Shown piece by piece: positions 55,939 to 62,524 of a stretch of 64,000 nucleotides of DNA (positions within the stretch are counted from its first letter, which is position 1; every line of letters begins with the position of its first letter). The stretch spans positions 62,001 through 126,000 of the forward strand of contig JACQXX010000116.1 of NCBI GenBank assembly GCA_016208495.1, given 5' to 3'. This stretch comes from Acidobacteriota bacterium. Its GTDB lineage: Bacteria > Acidobacteriota > Blastocatellia > Chloracidobacteriales > Chloracidobacteriaceae. The position numbers and the translations under genes were made by a program. Below the pieces are notes generated by a model that was not told the origin of the DNA, searched no databases, and was given only the letters and a program-made list of their open reading frames with translations.

Positions 55939-56628
55939 CTAAATTTCAAAATTGAATCCGTGTTCCTTCAATTGAAAATAGCGGGTTTCGTCAAAGGAAT
56001 AGAGCCGGGCGGCGCGGTGGGCAACATCTTTTTGGGTTTCGTTGAGGTCAATCAGGAGTTCCATGCTGAGGATTTTTTTGCGGAAGTTGCGCTTATCCAG
56101 CTCCTGTTTAAGCACAATTTCATACAGTTTTTGAAGTTGGGACAGGGTGAATTTTTTGGGCAGGAGTTCAAATCCAATCGGCTGGTAACGAAGCTTTCCG
56201 CGCAATCGCTCCAGCGCCACTTTGAAGATTTTGTCGTGGTCAAATGCCAGTGGCGGAAGGTCATCCACTGAAAACCAGCGAGCATCGTGGGCATCAGTTG
56301 TGGCCTGGATAGTATGGTCCGACAAATTGACCAGAGCATAATAGGCAACGGTTACCGTCCAGCCACGTGGGTCCCGGTCTTTGTCGCCAAAGGTATAAAG
56401 CTGTTCCAGAAATGCCTGTTCGATCCCGGTTTCTTCCTGAAGTTCACGCATCGCGGCGGTTTCGAGGGGTTCTTCGGGTTTGACGAACCCGCCCGGTAAT
56501 GCCCAATGTCCCTGAAACGGAGGGACGCCGCGTTCAATGAGCATCACTTTCAGATCGTTGGTATCCAACCCAAAGACAACACAATCAACCGCTAAACTTG
56601 GCCGCTCATATTCGTAGGCAAATGACAT
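55939..56628 (-). CDS. NUDIX protein with C-terminal extension (NrtR-like)
   Basis: This 229 aa protein has the full NUDIX box ([19 protein letters not shown] followed by EETGI), with catalytic glutamates intact, at about residues 43-66. The opening [16 protein letters not shown] and the C-terminal part ([32 protein letters not shown]) match the NUDIX proteins with a C-terminal winged helix. These include NrtR, an ADP-ribose-responsive repressor of NAD genes. The protein could be a repressor or an ADP-ribose pyrophosphatase; an intact NUDIX box favours some activity. The start is the ATG at 56628; the upstream frame is a GTGACAAG array. It is the last gene of the NAD/ADP-ribose-type series. 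Confidence 0.85.
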   Translation of the reverse strand: MSFAYEYERPSLAVDCVVFGLDTNDLKVMLIERGVPPFQGHWALPGGFVKPEEPLETAAMRELQEETGIEQAFLEQLYTFGDKDRDPRGWTVTVAYYALVNLSDHTIQATTDAHDARWFSVDDLPPLAFDHDKIFKVALERLRGKLRYQPIGFELLPKKFTLSQLQKLYEIVLKQELDKRNFRKKILSMELLIDLNETQKDVAHRAARLYSFDETRYFQLKEHGFNFEI

Positions 56629-56631
56629 ATG

Positions 56632-56785
56632 GTGAAATGACAAGGTGACAGGTGACAAGATGACAAAGTGACAGGGTGACAGGGTGACAGGGTGACAAGG
56701 TGACAAGATGACAAAATGACGGAACAAAGCACCAAAAAAATATCACAAACCTGGGATTTCATTCTTCATTCTTCATTCTCAATTC
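56632..56785. repeat. GTGACAAG octamer and TTCATTC heptamer arrays
   Basis: GTGACAAG/GTGACAGG units (56634-56722) directly precede the NUDIX start, and TTCATTC units (56759-56780) follow up to the stop of the next gene. The gap contains nothing else. Confidence 0.8.
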
Positions 56786-56793
56786 CCAATTCT

Positions 56794-57285
56794 TCATTCA
56801 AAGAGTTCTTTTACCACCTGACGGCAGGTTGCTTCCAGTGAGTCGAAAATTGTGATGGATGGACAATCCTGAGCGAATCGGCGGCGAATGTAGCGCGCAT
56901 TGGTAAATCCATCTTCAATGCCAACCACAAGTTTGCAGGCTGTCTGTTCGTGGCGAACTTTCCACTCACCCAGTTCAAACCGGGTAGTTTGGGCAAACGC
57001 CCGGTCGCACTGATGGTGAACTTCTTTGGCAAGCCAAAACATGACAACCCCGTTTTGTGCGGCTCGCCTCAGAAAAGTAGTTTCCCAATCAACCTGAGCT
57101 TCATAGACAAATTCGCCATCAAAATAAGTCCGGCGCGGGCTGGCAATATGCAGGTCTGGGGCAATCCTGCTCAGGTACTCAATGGCAGTATCCTGCCAGT
57201 GGGCACCCTGAATCGGTCCGGCCAGAAAGACCAGTGGTCCATCAATTTGGAGATGTGTCGGAGGCAATATCACTTGTCCAGGCAT
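56794..57285 (-). CDS. Nucleoside 2-deoxyribosyltransferase-like protein
   Basis: This 163 aa protein has the nucleoside deoxyribosyltransferase-like Rossmann fold: VFLAGPIQGAHWQDTAIEYL at the N-terminus, then a SPRR motif, and VMFWLAKEVHHQC with acidic and aromatic residues in the usual active-site region. Related domains cleave or transfer the base of (deoxy)nucleosides, and some act on NAD or nucleotide-derived signals. The start is the ATG at 57285 (MPGQVILPPT). The frame runs further upstream, but that part is within a MITE-like element (57357-57536). It belongs to the series with NAD-kinase-like, NADAR and NUDIX genes. Confidence 0.7.
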   Translation of the reverse strand: MPGQVILPPTHLQIDGPLVFLAGPIQGAHWQDTAIEYLSRIAPDLHIASPRRTYFDGEFVYEAQVDWETTFLRRAAQNGVVMFWLAKEVHHQCDRAFAQTTRFELGEWKVRHEQTACKLVVGIEDGFTNARYIRRRFAQDCPSITIFDSLEATCRQVVKELFE

Positions 57286-57356
57286 AAGGCGGCTCCGTGT
57301 GAGAATAGTGTCTGTTCCCTGGTTTTTGGTCCCTGGAACTTCAGCCCTGAGCCCTA

Positions 57357-57536
57357 AGGGACTGTAAAAATACAACTTCCCGTTTTTATCGAAAGTCACC
57401 CGGAGAGATCCAATTTCAGAACAGGAAACCACGAAATACACGAAAAACACGAAAAAGAAATCCAAAGACTTCAATGGGGTCTGAGCTTTTGTCACGACCC
57501 AAATGAAAATCGGGAAGTTGTTTTTTAACGCTCCCT
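57357..57536 (-). mobile_element. MITE-like element, copy 2
   Basis: About 180 bp, reverse complement of the element at 17489-17722 with near-identical ends (AGGGACTGTAAAAATACAAC and the complement of AGGGAGCGTTAAAAAACAAC). It lacks about 35 internal bases present in copy 1 and has fewer TTTTTCGTG units. It sits between the NAD-kinase-like stop (57542) and the deoxyribosyltransferase-like start, where it may supply or break transcription. Confidence 0.75.
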
Positions 57537-57541
57537 AAAGT

Positions 57542-58483
57542 TCACACAATCAAATGCCCTTTTTCCTCAGCCAGCGTGATGGTGGCCTGAGTTCCAGAAT
57601 TGAATTCAAGGAAGTCACGTTCAATGCCATCGCTGAAGATCACACCGCTTTCGGACATTTGGGAAATCAGTTTGAGTGGGGTCGCTGGGGTAATGGCGCC
57701 AAAAACAAGGCTGGTCGAAGAAGTTTTGCTGGGGAATGGCTCGCGGACGGTGTAGTACAGCATGTCGGCATCCCAGCTTAGTTTCTGAAAGTATTGATGT
57801 GAAAGCGTTTGGCCTGAAATCCGAGACGCAACCTCCAGCGCACCACGCATCAGGCTGGTAAACCAACCCGTAGACCCAAGCCCGGTCGAAATGATGACGC
57901 CGCTTGATGATTGCTGTTCTTTTTGATTTCCGATTTGGAGCATGTATCGTGCCGAAGTGTGCGATTTCACTCCAACGAAAAAATCGTTGACGGCATAGAG
58001 CGCCTGGCCGTTGTTGAGCTGGGCTTTGGCCATCGAAACTTCCTGAAATTGGCGACGCTGGGTGAAAACTTCCGGCACAATTTTTGGTAGATCCTTGACG
58101 GTAAAGGGAAGCAACACGCCATCCCAGCGTTTCGGATCCGGATTGACACCGATGATCGGAAGTGCCGGCGCATATTTAACCGTGTTGGCCACGAGTCCAT
58201 CCTGCCCCAGTACCACAATCGTGTCGTCCTTGCCGAAAATAAAATTGGGCAGAAAGGCACGATCCACCGTCTGAACCCGACCCAATTCACCCAACAGGTT
58301 TTCAGTTGTGCGAAGTGCTTCATTGTATTGATCGTGTTCGGCCTGATAGTCAGAAAAATCAGCGTTCTGGTGCTCGATGTAAAACCTGGCCTGGTTGACC
58401 GTGTTATAGCGCACAATCATCTCATCGAGGCGTGTCCGCCGCTTGATCAGGATGAGTTTGTTTTCGGTAAGACGCTGTTTCAT
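57542..58483 (-). CDS. NAD-kinase-like protein with altered GGDGT motif
   Basis: The 313 aa protein follows the NAD kinase fold. The usual GGDGT nucleotide motif reads G93-Q-D95-G-L here (VVLGQDGLVANT), and the second conserved block STGLGSTGWFTSLMRGA fits NAD kinase's STGS-type segment. The catalytic Asp is kept but the motif's second Gly and the Thr are lost, so full NAD kinase activity is doubtful. It may bind NAD(P) or a related nucleotide without normal phosphorylation, or act on another diphosphate nucleotide. The N-terminal 70 residues are helical. The start is the ATG at 58483 (MKQRLTENK). It is part of the minus-strand NAD/ADP-ribose-type series. Confidence 0.75.
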   Translation of the reverse strand: MKQRLTENKLILIKRRTRLDEMIVRYNTVNQARFYIEHQNADFSDYQAEHDQYNEALRTTENLLGELGRVQTVDRAFLPNFIFGKDDTIVVLGQDGLVANTVKYAPALPIIGVNPDPKRWDGVLLPFTVKDLPKIVPEVFTQRRQFQEVSMAKAQLNNGQALYAVNDFFVGVKSHTSARYMLQIGNQKEQQSSSGVIISTGLGSTGWFTSLMRGALEVASRISGQTLSHQYFQKLSWDADMLYYTVREPFPSKTSSTSLVFGAITPATPLKLISQMSESGVIFSDGIERDFLEFNSGTQATITLAEEKGHLIV

Positions 58484-58490
58484 ATGAGGT

Positions 58491-58676
58491 TCAGGGTTCA
58501 GGGTTCAGAAAAAAACAAAAGGGACGAAAGGGACGGAAAGGACGGAAAGGACATAAATTCGAAGACCCGGAACCCTGACAAGGTGACAAGGTGACAAAGT
58601 GACAAGGTGACAAGGTGATTTTTTTCATCCCTCATCCTTCATCCCTCATCCCTTAAAGAACCCGGAACCCTCATCC
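58491..58676. repeat. Mixed heptamer and octamer arrays
   Basis: AACCCTG (58493-58508), GGACGAAAGG (58521-58552), GTGACAAG (58577-58617) and CATCCCT units (58625-58653) fill the gap between the NAD-kinase-like and SPFH genes. Confidence 0.8.
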
Positions 58677-58678
58677 CG

Positions 58679-59638
58679 TCACCGTTTATCCATCAATTCA
58701 CGCAGCAAATCGGGGCTCACGTTGAGCTGGCCAATTTTGTCGGCTTTGTCGGCTAATCCCTGGAAGGCAAGCGCCATCAATTGATTCGGTTTCATTCCAA
58801 CGCTGGCCAGTGCCTGGACAACCTTTGGATCCGCACCTGAAATGGCATTCATCATGGTTGAAATCGCGTAGGCTTGCGCATCCGATTGATTCTTCTGGTT
58901 TTCAACTGAGAGCGAAACAAGCTCTTTATTTTGGACTTCGAGGGCGATCTTGGAGGCCATTTTGGCTTCACCCAGTTGACGTTGTTTTTCCTGGATCGCC
59001 AATTCGGTGTTTAATTCATTTTCACGAATGCGGCGTTCCTGTTCGACGGCAGCGTTCCGGCGCGAATAAATGGCGTCATCGGCTTCCATCAGGAGTTTTT
59101 CGCGAGTCTCGGCCTCAAGCGCCCGAGCGGTGTCTGGCGTCGGTTTAATCGCCAGAATGGACAATCCCAAAATTTCCAACCCAAGCGAAGCAATTTCAGT
59201 TGATTTTGGCAAACCCGCCTGCACCTGTTGAACAATCTGGTCAGATGAACGCAACGCCTCGCGAAGTGATAGACTCCGCAATTCTTTGCGGGTCAATACT
59301 TTGACTACGTTGATCACCCGTTGCGAAAGTTTTTCCGGATCGTCGGAGACATACTGTTGGTGGGCCGGATCAATCGTGAAATTCAGGAGTTGTGATGTTT
59401 TGAGTGGATCAGAAATGCGGTACGTCACCTGACCCTGGATGCTGATTTCCTGAAAGTCGCCGGAGGCTTCTTCAAAAATGAACGGCACATCGGTACTCGC
59501 CAGCGGCACCGCGACCAGCGTCGTGGTCGGCGCATAGCAGAAAAACGACAACCCGCCGCCCTGGCGCACAATTTTGCCGTTTCGATATTGGAATATATAA
59601 GTCGTTGGCTGCGCTTTGATGTATCGAATGCCAAACAT
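58679..59638 (-). CDS. SPFH/band-7 domain protein
   Basis: A stomatin/prohibitin/flotillin-type scaffold protein, 319 aa. The SPFH domain (about 25-190) includes SIQGQVTYRISDPLKTSQLL and KELRSLSLREAL. A coiled-coil region rich in Glu/Arg/Ala follows (about 195-265, NAAVEQERRIRENELN). The N-terminus has only a weak hydrophobic stretch (YIFQYRNGK...LSFFCYAP) and no clear TM, so it may be soluble or peripheral. SPFH proteins form large ring or cage assemblies. In the middle of the NAD/ADP-ribose-type series it may be the scaffold of the complex; inference from position. Confidence 0.82.
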   Translation of the reverse strand: MFGIRYIKAQPTTYIFQYRNGKIVRQGGGLSFFCYAPTTTLVAVPLASTDVPFIFEEASGDFQEISIQGQVTYRISDPLKTSQLLNFTIDPAHQQYVSDDPEKLSQRVINVVKVLTRKELRSLSLREALRSSDQIVQQVQAGLPKSTEIASLGLEILGLSILAIKPTPDTARALEAETREKLLMEADDAIYSRRNAAVEQERRIRENELNTELAIQEKQRQLGEAKMASKIALEVQNKELVSLSVENQKNQSDAQAYAISTMMNAISGADPKVVQALASVGMKPNQLMALAFQGLADKADKIGQLNVSPDLLRELMDKR

Positions 59639-59669
59639 AACCGCTCCTTTTTAAAGGCAGAATGAAGAA

Positions 59670-59846
59670 AGTGGTTAGTGGTTAGTGATTAGTGGTTAGT
59701 GATTAGTGGTTAGTGGTTAGTTCTTGGTTCCTGATTCTTCTTCGAAAGTATTGATTTCTAACCACTAACCACTAACCACTAATCACTGGATTGTTTCTTC
59801 ATATTGATTTCTAACCGCTAACCACTAACCACTAATCACTGGATTG
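59670..59846. repeat. GTGGTTA heptamer arrays with duplicated segment
   Basis: GTGGTTA/GTGATTA units (59673-59728) face ACTAACC units (59758-59840). A segment of about 37 bases ending in GGATTGTTTCTTCAT occurs twice (59767-59803 and about 59819-59855), and the second copy includes the last codons and stop of the NADAR gene. Confidence 0.85.
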
Positions 59847-60306
59847 TTTCTTCATTCCTTCTGATTTCTTCCCGGATGCTCATCAAAATCTGACCAAGCA
59901 TATTGAGACCGTTTCCAGATTTTCCACAACCCCAGTAGGAATCTCGCGGGGAGTCTTCAATCAATTTCGCGTCGCCTGTGTTCAGTAAAATCTGTTTCAG
60001 GTCTTCGTGTTGCGTGAACTTGGCAAACACTGCTTCACGCATGATCGAGGTTTTAACCGATTCCCAATCCTTGCGAAGCGGTTTCTTGCGATCCCGACCT
60101 TGCCTCGCGGCAATCATCGGCGACGCAATCAATCGAATGGTTTTCTCATGCTCGGTTCCAGCAAACTTCTGGGCTTGAAAGTAGTGCTCAACCGTGGGCC
60201 AGACTTTGTCTTTTAATTTGAACGAGTGCGCTGAAAAATTTGAAAAGCACCCAAATTCATCATTGACTCGATAAAATCGAATTTCCTGAACTTCAATCTG
60301 ATTCAT
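59836..60306 (-). CDS. NADAR-family protein (YbiA-like)
   Basis: The 156 aa protein matches the NADAR/YbiA family: NDEFGCFSNFSAHSFKL at the start, VWPTVEHYFQAQKF with the conserved Glu-His-Tyr, and the closing YWGCGKSGNGLNMLGQILM. Family members hydrolyse N-glycosidic bonds (YbiA on riboflavin intermediates), and some remove ADP-ribose from guanine in nucleic acid. The substrate here is unknown, but the neighbours point to NAD or ADP-ribose. The start chosen is the ATG at 60306 with AGAGGA five bases upstream; an ATG two codons earlier overlaps that site. The TGA stop lies inside a heptamer array. Confidence 0.88.
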   Translation of the reverse strand: MNQIEVQEIRFYRVNDEFGCFSNFSAHSFKLKDKVWPTVEHYFQAQKFAGTEHEKTIRLIASPMIAARQGRDRKKPLRKDWESVKTSIMREAVFAKFTQHEDLKQILLNTGDAKLIEDSPRDSYWGCGKSGNGLNMLGQILMSIREEIRRNEETIQ

Positions 60307-60357
60307 ATTCATCCTCTGTTTTGAAGGCCCCCGGACTTGACCAAGCCCCAAGCCCTG

Positions 60358-61209
60358 TTACGGTACACAGAAAAAACCACCCGCGGCTGTCTTGCTAAAG
60401 CTGGCCGCACCTTGACTGGCCCGGACGGCTGATTGTGAAAAGACCTGGAATGCCTGCCGGATTTCCTGGGCGCTGTTGCCCGGCGTCAAAATCCATTCAT
60501 CCCGGATCCCCATTTCCTTAAAGACTTTGCGAAAATCAGTGTAGCCATCTGAAATGCCCATGGCCGCCACAATGTGTTTTTCACCAAGGAGGTCATCCAC
60601 CAGTGATTTTACATTTTTGGCCTTGGCCTTGGTTGAATGTTCGTCAGCGCCATCGGTGATAATGAGCGTCACCGTGCGGCAACTCACACCACCATCGGCA
60701 AATTCCTGGTATTTGGCCAGAACCCGCCCAAGCAGCACCACCGATTGATCATAGAGCGGTGTTCCGAGGTTTGGGTTATAGTTTTTTGGCGTCAGATCTT
60801 GAACTTCTTTGTTCCGAACGTAGACAATTTTACCGCTGCGGTTCTTTTCAGCTTCGTCCACGGTTGCCAGTGGCAGGTACGGGAAGAGCACATAGCCATT
60901 CAAATACCCGGTATGCGCCAAAATGTTGTTGTTTTGCTTTGACGCCATCAGTGCCTGCAACACGGCGTTGTGACCATCACGAACGTGCTGGGTGTTTTTC
61001 CCAAATCGGATTGATCCGGAATCGTCCACCATCATCGTTACCAGCACGACTTCGCTGGCATTGATATTATTGACCGAGATACCGAGTCCGGCCTGGATTT
61101 GGGCACCGATATCAACCAGATTCAACGCCTGAAACGATTGAGGAGAAAGCACGCCGTCATCAAGTGCATTTTGAAAAAGATTGCTCAAATTTGGTATTCC
61201 GTTTGACAT
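60358..61209 (-). CDS. von Willebrand A domain protein
   Basis: This 283 aa protein has a vWA metal-ion site: the MIDAS motif D62-x-S64-x-S66 in VDDSGSIRFG, a Thr in LGTPLYD and Asp in ITDGADEHS. TerY-type vWA proteins look similar and act with protein kinases and phosphatases in Ter-type stress operons. It has no TM segment or signal peptide. It lies between the cysteine hydrolase and NADAR genes (gaps 114 and 51 bases). It could be the switch or assembly factor that links the kinase-like protein to the enzymes of the series. Confidence 0.85.
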   Translation of the reverse strand: MSNGIPNLSNLFQNALDDGVLSPQSFQALNLVDIGAQIQAGLGISVNNINASEVVLVTMMVDDSGSIRFGKNTQHVRDGHNAVLQALMASKQNNNILAHTGYLNGYVLFPYLPLATVDEAEKNRSGKIVYVRNKEVQDLTPKNYNPNLGTPLYDQSVVLLGRVLAKYQEFADGGVSCRTVTLIITDGADEHSTKAKAKNVKSLVDDLLGEKHIVAAMGISDGYTDFRKVFKEMGIRDEWILTPGNSAQEIRQAFQVFSQSAVRASQGAASFSKTAAGGFFCVP

Positions 61210-61323
61210 AAAAGTAGGTCCTTTCTGAAAAAACTGTTCTTGGTGACTGGTATTTAGTACTTCGAAAGTAGCAGTTCCTAAACACCAGGCACTAAACCCT
61301 GAACCCCGAACCCTGAACCCTGA

Positions 61324-62403
61324 TTAGCACAATCCCGTGGCCTGGATTTCCGGCCAGCTTTCAATCGGGTCAGTTGAATTGACGATGTGCATTCCGGCAT
61401 CCTTGAAGTTTTGGAAGGCCCGTTCGGCTTCGTCGGTAAAATCGGGCCCACCTGGGACCACCACCGCCGCCGTGCAGTCACGCAAAATGTAAACTTTCTT
61501 CGCCAGCTTTGGATCCTGGCGCTGAATTTCACCCAGGAAATCCGCGATGCTGCCGCGTACACAGTGGCTCGAAGCCAAACCAGCCATCAGCACGACATCG
61601 GCTTCCATCAGGGTTTTGACCAGGTGGGTGTTCTTTTGGGCACCGGGAATTGGGCGACTATCCCAACAGGTTGTCACTTCCGGAGCAAAAATCGAATAGT
61701 GCTCCGTCAGCGGATTGCCGCCTTTAATTTCGGGGCGATTTTCCGCACCTCGCGCAAAGCTATGAAACAACCGGGCTTCCTCGACCACCCCTGCCAGCCG
61801 GTGTCCGTTTGATCCAAGCAGACAGTGATACGGCCACAAATAAAGCTGGTACTTGCCGCTGGCTTCGAGCTGTTCGCAGTAGTGAATAAACTGCCGCCGG
61901 AGCCACATCACATCCGCTCCGAGTTGTTTGGCCATAGCTGGATTTGGCTGGAACTTGCCGCGCCGGTATTCATCGGCTGAAACGATGGTGTGGGCATCCG
62001 GATGGCTCCCGTCGTCACGCAGGTGAGCACTGGTGAAAAACACCTGATAGGGCAGGTGGGTGTCCATCGTACACGTAATCTGCGACAACACATGAATATA
62101 GCGATAAATGAACTGCACCAGGTTGTTTTGGGCATCCATCGCGCCCGTTCCTGAGCGACCAGCCACAAAAAGCGACCCTGACGGGAAGGTAAAGTCCACC
62201 TGATCGTCAATGACCAGCATATGAACTTTGGTTTTATCGCTTCCAACCGGTTTCAATCCGTGTTTTTGCTTCCAGATTTCGGCTTTGCGAATCAGGGTAT
62301 TGGCGTCATTGACGTTGAATTCAGGCCGTTGGGCGTGCTTGAAGTCATAGTGGTCCGGAACCGGTAACATCTGGATTTGGGGTTTCATTTGAGTATTCAT
62401 CAT
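61324..62403 (-). CDS. Nicotinamidase/isochorismatase-like cysteine hydrolase
   Basis: The 359 aa protein has the isochorismatase-fold catalytic features: Asp66 in VIDDQVDFTFPSG, the WPYHC metal/substrate segment, and the nucleophile Cys281 in GLASSHCVRGSI. Nicotinamidases (PncA) turn nicotinamide into nicotinate for NAD salvage. This protein is about 150 residues longer than PncA, with a 60-residue N-terminal extension and an insertion between the metal site and the nucleophile (MWLRRQFIHYCEQLEASGKY...). The start is the ATG at 62403 with AAGGAG seven bases upstream; the longer frame is repeat sequence. The substrate cannot be fixed from sequence, but the cluster suggests nicotinamide or a related NAD breakdown product. 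Confidence 0.8.
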   Translation of the reverse strand: MMNTQMKPQIQMLPVPDHYDFKHAQRPEFNVNDANTLIRKAEIWKQKHGLKPVGSDKTKVHMLVIDDQVDFTFPSGSLFVAGRSGTGAMDAQNNLVQFIYRYIHVLSQITCTMDTHLPYQVFFTSAHLRDDGSHPDAHTIVSADEYRRGKFQPNPAMAKQLGADVMWLRRQFIHYCEQLEASGKYQLYLWPYHCLLGSNGHRLAGVVEEARLFHSFARGAENRPEIKGGNPLTEHYSIFAPEVTTCWDSRPIPGAQKNTHLVKTLMEADVVLMAGLASSHCVRGSIADFLGEIQRQDPKLAKKVYILRDCTAAVVVPGGPDFTDEAERAFQNFKDAGMHIVNSTDPIESWPEIQATGLC

Positions 62404-62524
62404 AAAAGGGCTCCTTAAATTGAGGGCTGAAGGCTTGGGGCTGAGGGCTTGGGGCTGAGGGCTTGGGGCTGAAAACATCGGGCTGAAGAATTTCATTCCT
62501 CATCCCTTTGGTCGCCTCAAGCCC
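62404..62524. repeat. GGGCTGA/GGGCTTG heptamer array
   Basis: Alternating GGGCTGA and GGGCTTG units (62422-62482) give a 14-bp period made of two 7-bp units, followed by CATCCCTTTGG-type sequence. It fills the gap between the kinase-like and hydrolase genes. Confidence 0.8.
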
